Shown here one piece after another: positions 1-12,200 of a stretch of DNA of 64,000 nt (positions within the stretch are counted from its first letter, which is position 1; each line of letters begins with the position of its first letter). The position numbers and the translations under genes were made by a program. A model generated the notes under the pieces. The model was given only the letters and a program-made list of their open reading frames with translations. It did not search any database and was not told where the DNA came from. The DNA is from Luscinia megarhynchos (Eukaryota; Chordata; Aves; Passeriformes; Turdidae). The stretch is from the NCBI GenBank assembly GCA_034336665.1, contig JAPFBE010000002.1:15354906-15418905 (forward strand), given 5' to 3'.

Positions 1-3000
1 ATAACTTTAATTCCTTTTTCTAAAACTTCAAGTGCATCTTTTGCAGTAGGGGGGACAGTTGGGAACTTGTCATTTTCATGAGGTAGGGTCCATTCCTGTT
101 GCTTACATAGTACCAAATACTTCAAACTCTAAAGACTCAGATCTTCTCCAGAATGTTACTGCTAAGAACTGTAGTAGGATAGCAACAGCTTTACTAAGCA
201 CTGTATGCTGAAGTGACAAAAGCATGCATGAGCACAGCTCCATCTATGACAATGATTATGCTGATTCAGGTGTTTCATCAAGAGTAAGGAGTTTGGGGCT
301 TCTTAAATCTCTGTGACCTCTGTCAACATTTAGCAAGGCTTTATGGCATAGGCATCACTACAGTTTATACACATACTGCCTATTGCTGTATTAATTTGAC
401 CTGTATACTTAAAGGTATTCTGGCTGTCATTTTCAGGGACTTTTTGTTATTTAAAAGGTCCCATTGAGACTACTTTCCTGAGTGTCTGCTAATGAGAATT
501 GCTTTGTCTGACCCACAGTTTTCAGAGAACAGCAAGCCAAAGAGATTGTTTGTAGAATCCCAAATACTAGTAGTAGTATGCTGGGAATTAAAGCTTTAAT
601 GCTTTTGTAGCCTATATTAAAAATAAGCCAAACAGGGAAATGCTCAATTACTTAATTAAATAGTGGCACATTTTTTCCAAGAAGATCTGCTGAGATTCTA
701 AGCTTTAAGCTATGTTCTGTATTAGTTTAAATATTTAATTAATTGCTCTTTGGAAGGAATGCAAAGAACCATTTACATTTCTGTGTGTAATCTGTCATTG
801 TCTAGAAACAGCAGACTAATTCACCTAACAGCTCTGGGTCCTCTAAAGCAACAACCATCCTCAAAAAGGCTATCTTCTACAAGCCTCTAGGGTAGGTTCA
901 GTTTGATTTCTCTGGGTTTTGAAAGACCCCACACTGAAACAGAGGAGAGATAAATAGTTAAATGTCTGAGATCTTGTATGTGAGCAGGTTGCAGGGATTA
1001 CCATTAAAGGTTAGGACCTCTTAAGTAGTAACCAGGTTATATCAGGAAATAGAAAGGTCTTTTTTAGTAGCAGGTGGCCCATTTCACCCTGAATCAGAAG
1101 CAAAGGCACAAATTGCAATGCTAGCAGTATAAAAAGCCAGTGGATGAATATTAGAATGGGAGAAGCAAGACCTTGAGTTTTTGTGACCAATGAAGATCCC
1201 AGTTGAGGCACAGAGCAGAGGGAGGACTCATACGGCAGAAAGTTTGCTTAAGTCCTCCTGCCTGCTGCTATGCTGGAGGAAGAACCACTGGCTGCAGACT
1301 GAGTGGAGCAGCCACGATGAACCTGAGACCATCAGCCACAGATTGCAGCAGGATGTTCTGGTTAGAACAGGAACACTTGCAAACTTGGCTGAAATCAAGC
1401 CCAACTATTCAGGCTTCAGCATAATATGGATATGCATGAGAAGTAGGGTGTAGAAGCCTTGTGAAAGGCCACCAGCAAAAAAACCTGTTACAATCCTTGG
1501 CACTGAATAACTCTTGTCTTTTCTTCAGGAGTAATTTCACAATTTCTGTTTTTAGAGCTTGCAATACTTTTCACTTAGTTTTAAATTCCTCCTTTGTTTT
1601 TTTCCTTTCGCATCCCAGAAGTACTGAAACAGTTGTACTTTGTGGAATTTAGCTTTTCAGAGAGTTCAAATTCAATTTGTTTGGAACCATAGCATAAAGG
1701 ATCTTACTGTTCAGTTATTATGAACTGAACTGAAGCACTTGAATAAAATCAATGCCTGCGTGCAGTATTTTCTCGGTTCAGCAAGGCAGTCTGCTTACAT
1801 ACAGTAATTGGACTTGTGACAGGTAATTAAATGGCTTGTAAGGCCTTTAGGATGCTTGATTACATGAAGAGCCCCACACTAATACACAGTAAATGAGGTG
1901 GCTACGAACACTGCATTTCTGTTGATTGGAGAGATATTAAAATTCTGTATACTTCATTGGAGAGAGAGAAGAAAATAAAACCAAGACAAAAGACTATGAG
2001 CAGTGGTGACATGAAAAGGGAGCATAAAAGGAATAGGAGAATGTACTTAGAAACTGGGTTGCCTTGGTTATTTTAAGTCAATCATGCTTACACAGACTGT
2101 CAAGTCTTGACTGCTTCAGTATATCATTAAATAATGAACTCGCTCTTTGTGATCACAAAATTCATGACAGTCAAAATTATTCAGCAAGGGATAGAAGCTC
2201 TTCACAGAACTTCCAGATAATTAGAAAGTGAACTGATACTCCAGGAGATACTAAGCACATACATGAACACATGACATATTTTAAAGAATTCATATGAATT
2301 TATAAGAGACCTAACTGCAGTGCATGTTATTATTACATTGATTTGTAGCCATACAGCTTGATGTCTGCAGTTGCTCACCCACATTATGGGACTAAACTGG
2401 GATGTGATAAGAAGTCTAAAATGCATCAACAGTCTTAGGGGTATTTGTCAAAATAGAGATTGTTTTATGAAGCAAGTTTTAACAATTTTCCTGAACAGTG
2501 GGATGAAAAAAGGTCTCTGTTCTTTCTCAACAAGCTTTTCTAGACAGCAGCCTGATCACTAAGAGAGGGAGAGAAGCAGAAGAGGAGCCAGAGTGCAAAC
2601 AGAAAAATATGCTTTGTGATACCAACAGCATAAGGCCAGACAAAAGAAAACACTTGGGTTAAATGGATGAGGTTCAACATGAACCTCATCTACACAATTA
2701 TTTTCTTTTGCTTCTAAAAAGTAGCCGTTTAAAGACACAGAGGGTATGCCAAAGAAGGAAGTCCACACACAAGATAATTGATGTGGCACCATCTTATGCA
2801 CAGCCATAAGGGACTTATTAATAGCATATCAGTGGGTTTAACTACAGTGGGTTGAGCTACAGACAGAAATATTTTATGATGAGTATACTAGAGTCAGCAA
2901 AGACTTCAGATCAACTTAATAGTCAAAGTGGCACGTCAATGCACAAAAAGCAGAAGTCATACAGACATTTTTGTCTTTTTGCTATTTCAGGTATAACTAT

Positions 3001-6000
3001 CCATCTTAACAAAAAAAAGTCAAAAATTCTAATACTATTTGATATACAAGACTATCTATTTTAACTAGGTTTAAAAATAAAACAATTCTTATATTTAAGA
3101 ATTAATTGCTCCCAAATGAGCTTGTAGTAGATCTAGGGGCAAAACAACAAAAAAGGCTCTGATCTGAAACTCAAATAATTCTTCTCACACTGGGCCTTAC
3201 TGAGAGGTCTTCTGGTTTAATCCAAATTGACATCAGTTTGAGAAGATTCTGTTTACATTCCTCCCCTACAGCTAATGGAAAACAAAATACAAACCATACA
3301 AGGTAATGTTCCTATTGGTCTACCAACACATACTTTCTTCTCAACACTGTTCCCTTTGCATTCTCCACCCAGAATCTTTTATGGTAGCAACCCAAAGAGG
3401 TTCAGGTGCTCCTCCTTACCTCCCAGCCACTACTGAGCTGCTTCCGAGCTCTGTCTGAGATGAGCAACTCCCAAGACCCCAAGCCAGTGGGTTTTTATTG
3501 TCTGAACAAGAATGGGATGCAGCAGAAATTGGTTCTCATGCCAGAGGTGGCAGAGAGACTGCCTGCTCAATACAGCTTGGATTTGTAGGTGTTTGAATTA
3601 TGAAATAGGAAAAAGAGCCATTTCAGACCCATGCTGTTTGTGTTCTTTCTTCTTCAGAAATGAAGTGCTCTAAGGTGCTTTTGTAATTTGAGGGGATGTT
3701 CAGGAATGCATTTGTCCTCCCTTGATGTATGTTGACATATACTGTACAGAGGAACTCTCAGAGGACACAGTGCTTTGGATCTATAAAATGTTCATAACTG
3801 GCTCTCTGACAGTACCAGCTGGCAATCTGGGAGGTTCTGTATTTTATTTCATACCTTGGTAACAATTTATTAAGAGAGAAAACACATGTGCAAAATATGG
3901 TACTTCCAAGGACAGTGTGACTTTCCAAGGAGTGCAGCAGTGGTGAATACAATTAAAATGCCAGATCACTGCCTGTATTCTGGTGTAGACATCTACCCTT
4001 TTTTGGCTTAGAGAGGAAATCCAAATCTGACATGTAGGATCTCAGATGATGAACGTGAGTGACATCTGGCATCAATTTTCAGATGCTAGCTGAATTTGGA
4101 AGAACTGGTACTGACTGGGGGCAGGGGAGGGAAGCAAATAAATTAACAGGTAATTTCCTTTCAAATTAGTAGGAAGTAAAACAAACTGTGGAACCTTGTA
4201 CCCTCTCTTGCTGATGTCTGTGAGAATCACTTAATACTTTATGATGTAGCACCATTGCTTTGTTCAAAGCCTCCATATTTTTACATGCCTGATACATCAT
4301 CCTATTCCTTTTTCCCCCCTTAAGCTACTATACTGCTTTTCCCCGTGCATTCATTACAACTTGCTTCTTCTTGAGAATGGAACAATATTATCCTCCATTG
4401 TAAGTCACATATAATAGTAACAAGAATAGTACATGTGTATTTTGACTTAGTTTGCTGTTTGGGATAAGTATATCAGGAGATCCTAGATTATAGCCATGTT
4501 TTTTTCCCTTGATAATAGATAAATGGTACTTTGAGACAGCTGGGGAGGAAAGCAGTGATCTCCTAAGGCCTGTATATAAAAAAAAATCAGCCTTTTGGGT
4601 TTCAGCATGCTTTGTTCTACCTGGTTTTGGCTTTACTTCTTTTGTGGAAGAAATGACAGGTGATAGTATTACCATGTGCATTTAGCACTCCCAAAAAAGA
4701 TACCACTAACAGTAAACAGGCCAGAGCTGTGGATCATCTGTCTTAATTTTGTGCCCAAGAGACAGTTACCAATGTTAGTGTTTAAATGATTTGTCAGTAG
4801 ATGTGTAACATCTTTCCTGACTCTTAGGTGACCTTATTTTCAATGAAGGACAGTGTAGTTCTCCACCAAGAGAGCAACTGGATGAGGGTTACATGGGAGT
4901 TGAAATGGTCAGCCTTAACTCCAGGAAAAGGATATATAATTAACTCTGATAATCACTTCAAGATCAAATCTTTCATTAAAATCCTAACAGGTGAGATAGA
5001 GAGTGTGCCTTGATGTAAAAACATGCTTTATGAGAGTGGAAGCATGCCATTGACATATTTACATCCTCTTTACTTTTCTTTAATGTGCAGAGATTTCATT
5101 TGACACTAAGTAGACCAATCTTATTATTTATTTATAATATGAGCTCTGATGCTATATCATGGCAGATAGTATCTCCACAGAGTCAAGCTATGCCATTTGT
5201 GTTCAGATTCCTTTTGAGCTGTGGCTTTGTGGTATCTGTTTGACCGTGCAGACTGCAGTGTGGAATAAGTAATCAGACAAATAGCTGAATATAGGCCAAG
5301 AAAATGCTGAAGTATGTCATAATATGAGCCAAATACATAAATCCCAATATATAGGCAAAAATGTCAATGTTTAGATTGAGAATGGATGAAGAGAGTTTTC
5401 ATGCTATTGTTCAATGGATGTTTAGAACAGTAACATTAATTCCTCTGTTGTTTGTAAGGTAGATATCAATGTGTCATTTAATGGTAAAGTGAGGTATAAA
5501 TGTAGATTAGCATATGTACAACTGATTTGCTCTTTTAGTGTTATGTACAATAATCACAAAAATGTTCTTGGACTTTATTAATACATGACAAGCATAACTG
5601 TGTATTCTTATGTGCATGATGTGCATGTACACCTGTATACATTGATGGAAGTACCATGTATTCATGGATATATAACAGATAAAGAGGTAGACATAGTGTT
5701 AACATAATGATTATTAAGTGTAATATTCTGTATAAAAAGAATAGAAACATGATACTGTTGGGAACAAGGATAAAAATGGTTTCTACTTCTGTTTAAAGAC
5801 TAAAAAGATATTTTGTGATTGCTGGTGGTGCCTGCTTTTGGAAGAATAACATTGTAATTCTTAGCTAATGGGAATAGAATAAAGTTGTGAAGAATATAGT
5901 GAGTAAAAGACTATGTTGAAGAAGGGAAGTGTTGATTAAAAATATCCTTTAGGTATTTGAGCTGGGTTATTCCCCTGAACTTCTGACACTAATGTGTATT

Positions 6001-9000
6001 CTTAGTGTCTCACAGAACACATTTATTGGGTAGAACAAGTCTGCTCATTTGTGAGACTCCTCAGACCTCCTGGTGTGTGCACTCAAATTATTGGGTTTAC
6101 AGTCAAATAGTTGGATTCTTTCACAGGCAAAATCAGGCTGAAGAGGCCGGAAAGTAACAGGTCTTCCATAGAAGTTTCTGCATAATTTTTGTAACGTTTA
6201 ATGACATCATCAAGGAAAATTTTAAGGAAAATGAAAAAAACCCCATCCTACCAAACTGTATCTTCACATAAAGACAAATAGGTACTGTGCTAACAATATA
6301 TTTAAAAATACTGATGAAATTAGTTGACTGTATGCTGTGTTATGTATTAGTATGCTATATTACACTAGCCAGACTTTAGACTGTTTGAAAATAGAACTTT
6401 TAAAATAGACACCATTTTAGGCTTTTATGTAGTAAGGTAAAATGTGAAAAGAATGTACACATCATATTTTTTAGGATTAACAGTGCTTTGTTTTAAGAAA
6501 AGGTTTAATATTCTCATAAAGGTTTGAATATTTCAGAAGCTCCCCTGATACATTCATCTTATTCCTGCCAAGATATTTGTAACCTTACAAAAAGTTTAAG
6601 GTGTGTTTTTTTAAGGTGAATGGATTTTTCAACCAGAATAGTGTGCATTTTGCAGTATAAAGAAAGTGCATTGCCAGTGGTCCAAGGGAGGTGATCCCAC
6701 CCCTCTGCTCAGCCCTGGTGAGCTCACACCTGGAGTGCTGTGTCCAGCTCTGGGCTCCTCAGCACAAGGGAGACATGGAGCTCCTGGAGCTGCTCCAGTG
6801 AACAGACACAAAGCTGACCAAGCAACTGGAGCATCTCTTTCATGAGGAAAGGCTGAGGGAGCTGGGCCCCTTCAGCCTCAAGAAGAGGCACCTGAGAGGG
6901 GAACCTCATCAGTGTCTATCAGCACCTGAAGGGAGGATGCCAAGAGGACAGACCCAGGCTCTTCTCTCTGGTGCCCAGCAATAGCACAAGAGGCAATGGG
7001 CAGCAACTGATGCCCAGAAGTTCCACCTGAATGTGAGGAAGAACTTTGTTACTGTGCAGGTGACCAAGCACTGGAACTGGTTGCCCAGAGGGGTTGTGAA
7101 GTCTCCTTTACTGGTGATACTCAGGAACCATCTGGGTGCCATGTGCTGTGACATTGTGCTCTGGGGTGATACTGCTTGAGCAGGGAGGTTGGACCAGATG
7201 GCCCCTCTGAGTCCCTTCCAACCTGACCCATTCTGTGATAAGACAAGAGAGCCCCTCTGAAATTTTACACTCCTTGTATGCATGCTGTCTAATGTCATCC
7301 TCTTTTGAGGGTTTGATTTTTTTTATTTAATGTAAATAGGAAAACCCCATAAATTCCAGACAAAACTTTCTCACAGGAATGGTTCTCCCAAGGGTTTCAT
7401 GCTGTAAAATCTTCTGCTTCACTTTTAGGTCAAACACAAACCTCATTACATTTATAGGGTAAAGTCTGAAGGTCCCACCCTGTTTAAAAGGCAGCATGAC
7501 TCAGAGCACAAGAGCTTTGCTTGTGTTTCCACAGTGCAGCTAATAGTAGCTAATTTCCTCTCATGCTTAAATTTTTAGAAGAAAAATACTATTATATTTT
7601 ATTAATAAGAATTAGTAGTACTAGTTTGTAAATAAAAACATTTCTTTCCATGCTACTTTACTTTTTAATTATAACATGAGGCATTTTGCACTGGCTGTGG
7701 AGACACTGAAGCAGCAGTGTTTGGTTTGGCTGCTGAGTATTGCACAGTGATTCAGGTTATTGTAATCTGCTGTTAGGCTTTAACATCTCTGCAGCACTAG
7801 CAGTTCTAGCAGGCTGTTCTGTAGGAACTAACACATTTACACATTTGTTCCATGTCTGCCTAACAGTTCTAGTCTCCAAGCCATACAGGAATCAGTGTCT
7901 TATGGCAGAACACCACAGGGTGATGGCCCAGAGAGTCTCTGACTCCCTGCTTGCCCCAGCTGGGGATGTGCATTCCTCTGTTGCTCCTGCTTTTGCACAT
8001 CCCGCTGCTGGGCAGGGGATACAGCCTACTGTGGGGGCTGGGCTGGAACTGGCTGCAGGGATCATGTTAATCAAGAGCCATCATCATTACATACACCTCT
8101 TGTGAAATGTCAGTTATCAGGATCAAACACTCACAACCTTAAGTGGGGAACATATACATTAAACTCGCTCTATTAAATTATAGGGGATTTAAACATAGCT
8201 TTGCCTTCACTTATATAACTCTTTCTCACTCTGAATGGTATACAGCACATTTTTCCCTAAGAAATTGGCCAATATTCAAAAATGTCAATGCCTACACTGC
8301 CTCACATGTAGGAGAGCAGATAATCACATTGTAAGGAAAGAAGGCAATGTGTGAGTTTTTAAAAATGTAACCTAATTTCTGTTTAATCTTAAATCAAAAG
8401 CACTGCAGCAGTACTGCACAAGCAGGGCTCTGGATTTTTTTTCCTATCCAAATGTTAATTAGCATTTGATTTTAAAAGCTTGGGAAGCACTGGTTCATAT
8501 CGGGTAATTCTGTAAGAAAAAAAGTGATGGCAAATCATGAAGAAAAATAAACAGAAGGCCTTCTTGGATTTTTGTGTAGTCTTCAGTCAAGTGGCTAAGT
8601 CCTACTACAAAGCATAAAAGACTGAAGCAAATTTCAGAATTAACCTTTTCACAAATCAGAGAGTATTAATTTGGTCTGTATTTTAGTCTCTGTAAAAGCT
8701 GATTCAAACCATTGTAGGCATAAGATTTTACCAATTATTTCTATAACTATTCCAGTCATTTCAGTGTCTGGTTGGGAGCATATATACACATTTTGTTATA
8801 AGTTGTTCACGTGCAGATTGTCAAAGGCTATGCTAGCAGTGGTTGGAACCTGCTACTTAGAAGGAAGAGCCAGAGCTGAGTACTGATCTGATTCCCTGCT
8901 GACAAAGAAGCAGGCTACCCTTTGTCAGCTGCTTCACTGCAACTGCTTATGTGCCAGAAAGACAATGCTTAAAAGATGAGTTTTATCATAAAAGAAAAAG

Positions 9001-9076
9001 CCACAAGATGAACAGAAATGCAAGGACTTTACTGAGAGGGGTCTAACACTGTTTCTATCCATAATGTTTTTTTCAG
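1..9076 (+). other. Upstream region, probably CAP2 5' intron
   Basis: The exon at 9077 opens with a 3' splice site, so at least its right part is intron following an untranslated exon. I could not identify that exon or a CpG-rich promoter here; the DNA is AT-rich. It contains a CR1 fragment at 6676-7239. A moderately GC-rich stretch at 7900-8070 has short open frames on both strands that match nothing I know. No other gene is supported. Confidence 0.6.
6676..7239 (+). mobile_element. CR1 LINE fragment (3' part)
   Basis: This GC-rich block in AT-rich DNA follows the CR1 3' consensus I know from birds: a CTCACACCTGGAGTGCTGTG-like start, AGGAAGAACTTTGTTACTGT, GGTTGCCCAGAG, then TTGGACCAGATGGCCCCTCT-like sequence and a CATTCTGTGAT terminus. 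It is 5' truncated, as most CR1 copies are, and its frame is broken. Boundaries are approximate. Confidence 0.88.
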
Positions 9077-9077
9077 A

Positions 9078-9201
9078 ATGGCAGAGACTCATGGCTTGAT
9101 GGAAAGATTAGAGAAAGCAGTGACTCGACTTGAATCATTATTTTCAGATTCACACAGATCTGGTGGAATGGAGTGTGATGGCATCAATGGAGTCAATGGA
9201 A
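9078..9201 (+). CDS. CAP2: CAP2 coding exon 1 (start codon, residues 1-41)
   Basis: The acceptor AG is at 9075-9076 after a T-rich tract, so the ATG at 9078 follows a single exonic base and a spliced 5' UTR exon must lie upstream. The exon encodes [16 protein letters not shown], the conserved RLE amphipathic helix used by CAPs for oligomerisation and, in yeast, adenylyl cyclase binding. A cysteine at residue 33 lies close to Cys32 of mammalian CAP2, reported to form redox-controlled dimers; equivalence is inferred from position only. The exon ends in phase 1 at donor GTAAGT (9202). Confidence 0.96.
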
Positions 9202-12200
9202 GTAAGTATGTTATTTTGAAATACCATCTCTCTGTTATTAAAAAATTGCAAGTAATGTATATGTTTGTCTACTAAGAGGGAATGCAATCCCACCTCCTAC
9301 AAATTCTGTATCAAAATAAAGTAACATTCTAAAAACTTTATTTAGAAATGTCATGTGACAAGCTTAGTAGCACACACAATTCTAAACTAATACAGCCTAG
9401 AAAATTCAAGATTTTACTGTTTCTTAAATATACTGTCCATGTCTCAGGCTTTACTACACTTTCCATTTTAACAATTATATTTACAATTTACATTGTTGTA
9501 AATAACTCCCCAGGTAAAAATTTCTACTGGAGCCTAATTACCAGAAGAAATTAGACATCCCCTAAATGTACAGCATAAATATTCCTATAGAAGTTACCAA
9601 TATAAACACTGTTGATTTGCCAGCTCTCTCTGAATTTCACGGTGCAGACCAACTTAATTTGTTTAGCATCCTTAATAAAATATGAATTTGTTTGGAAGCA
9701 TTTGCTCACTAAGGACTGCTGTGCATCCATGGCCTTACATTCTTATCTCTTCAGCTCTCTTTTCTCAAGTGGCTCTCCAAAGCACAGTGGAGAATATACT
9801 AAAAAAAACTATTCTTTGTCTGTTCAGATCTTATCATCGAATCATGTTTTTTCATGCCTTAATTTTTGTGGTACCTGAAAGTTGCAGGCTAAATAACTTT
9901 GCATATGTGGTACTTCTAAATCTGATGGAATAGAAGTGCTCTTTCCTTTCTCCAAAACTTGTTTTTTCATCCAGAACTCCAACATACATCTCTTTATTAG
10001 CTTGATGTTCTTTGCTTTCTATATTCCTTGCCTTTTCTTGCATTCTCCAGAGAAGAGCACATCCCAGCATGGACTCAGCTGCTGTACAGAAGCTGCAGGA
10101 CACATGGAAAGTTGCTGGCAGTTGCTTCTTTTACTGACCCAGCAGCAAGTGAAGTGTGTGAGCTGCTGTATTGTCCCCTATGTCAGCCAACAAGTGAGGG
10201 ATGTTCCCTGCACTCTTTGCACCATGGGCCTGCACACTGGCAGCTGCTGTGGAGCAGCTGACTGAGAGCAGTGTGTTTCTGTGGCAGGAAGGGAGCATCT
10301 TCCAGCAGGCTTCCATGGCAGATGAGTTAGCCAGTCACAGAAAGCTTCAGTAAAAAAGTGCTTGCAGTCCAGAGAAAACCTAGGCAGCTAGTAAACTGTA
10401 ACAAAGTCAGGGAGAAATATGACCGGTGTACAAACTGACAAATAAATCAATCACAACTGTGGAATTGTGCAATTCTCAAAGAATTCAGTCATGTAATGAG
10501 TCCATTTAGGTGAACTCTGTATTAATCCAGAGCACAGTATTGCAGAACCAGGGCTGCTTTCAGAACAGAAGATAACTCACCAAGCCAGGTTCTTCTTCCA
10601 TGAAAACTGCGTATATTCTTGACCTAACCTAAGAGCTCAGTCTGGTGAAAAGATTCACCCCCTACGGAAGCAGAGTCTGAACGCCCCAACAGATCCCTAG
10701 AAGAAACCAACTGAGAAGCCTTGTTGAAGTGTGATTATAAAACACACCCACTGGGAGACTGCAGTAAGAAGCTGAGATGAGCAGCACCATGGGGTGCTTG
10801 CCAGGCTGCATGAACGTCTCCAGGCAGAGCTGTCTCACACAGGGACTCAGGAATTAGCTTTTGCTGGTGCAGTTGGGGAAGTCTTCAGTTGGTGTGACTG
10901 GTACTCCTACAGTGCCCCAAACACTACTCTGTGTGCCTGTGTCACTGTGCCTCTGCAGAGGCTCATGTACCGCCACAGCCACTGCAAAGGAAACAGTCTT
11001 ACAGGTCTCTTCTTTCTTTTTCGTCTTCAAAACTGACGCTCAAACCAGAGTGTGACCTTTTTTAAATCTGCAGTTGAAAGGGAGGTATATTTCTTTCTTT
11101 AACCATGACCTCCCTCCCCTAAAAGACCATTCCATAATTACAATTATCAAAAAAAAAAATTGGCATTTTCAATTAATACATTTTCAGAAACAGGATGGGA
11201 GATCTGTACCATTACTGTTTTCCTAAATGGCATTAGAACAGCAGGATTGCAAATAAATCACTCCGTTGCTCTGCACAGCCCACAGCAAATTCTAGCAAAT
11301 GCTCCTGGGAATGAACTGCATTGAATAGTAAAAAATAGCATAGTTGCTTTCTAGTTCTGCATAGGACAATTTGGTGAACTATTATGTAAAACTCTGCTCT
11401 AAAGGAAAATGTTACAATGATTCTTTTGGAAACATACACCGATTTTGACAAAGAATATGCTTTGGAAAGCATCTCCACAGCTAAAACCTTTTGTGTGTTA
11501 TGTCATTTGAGGGGTTTACACACAAGCACTTAATATGGAAGAAAGCCCAGAAATTCCTAGGAATTATAGGTGAATGGCATCAAGAGAACAAAAGGAGCCT
11601 TGAAATCCCACCTAGCGGACTAACTACATTTTCTTTTCCACACAGGCCACTGGAAACTCCAGTTGCCAGAGCCTGTCTTTTTTTCTGTCATGGAGCCAGA
11701 TGACTCTTGTGGAATAAAGAAGGCTTTCATGATTGTGAATTTGGACACAATTGTTATATAGTGCCAAAAGGTTAAAGCAAATTCTCTGGGGAAAGCCTGG
11801 TACCTCTTCAGAGCAATCCTCAGGCTTCATTAACGAGAGAGGGAGGCAGGGAAGAATTTTAACCTTGTTTTCTCAGCTCCTACATATGTCATAGACTCAC
11901 GAGTGTGTCATTCATGCTGAATCTGGTGGAGGTTCTGAGGCATAGACAAGACATGAGGGATTAAGGGACAGTTGGAAAGCATCCAAGGGAAGATTATTTT
12001 TGCTATCTTAACAGGTACCACATAGTGCCATGTAGAAGCCAGGTGCTTAAGAAACTGAGGCCTATCTGCATTTTCTGATTGTCCACTTTAGCAGGAAACT
12101 GCTCTGTGTACCATATAGAAAACAGCAGCTTTACTCCTCTTTTGTAATGTATAGCATATATATAGTCAATGGAATGTATCATCTAGAAGACTTGTTTGAG

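Noticed and set aside
6909..7298. 129-codon minus-strand open frame
   Set aside because: It is antisense to a CR1 fragment read in + orientation, a chance frame in GC-rich repeat DNA.
7740..8105. 121-codon + strand open frame in a GC-richer patch
   Set aside because: No recognisable protein similarity and an equally open opposite-strand frame; could hold an unseen 5' exon but nothing in the sequence shows it.
9315..9320. AATAAA downstream of coding exon 1 as an alternative end
   Set aside because: The exon 1 donor is a strong GTAAGT and AATAAA is frequent in this AT-rich DNA; no GT-rich element stands out after it.
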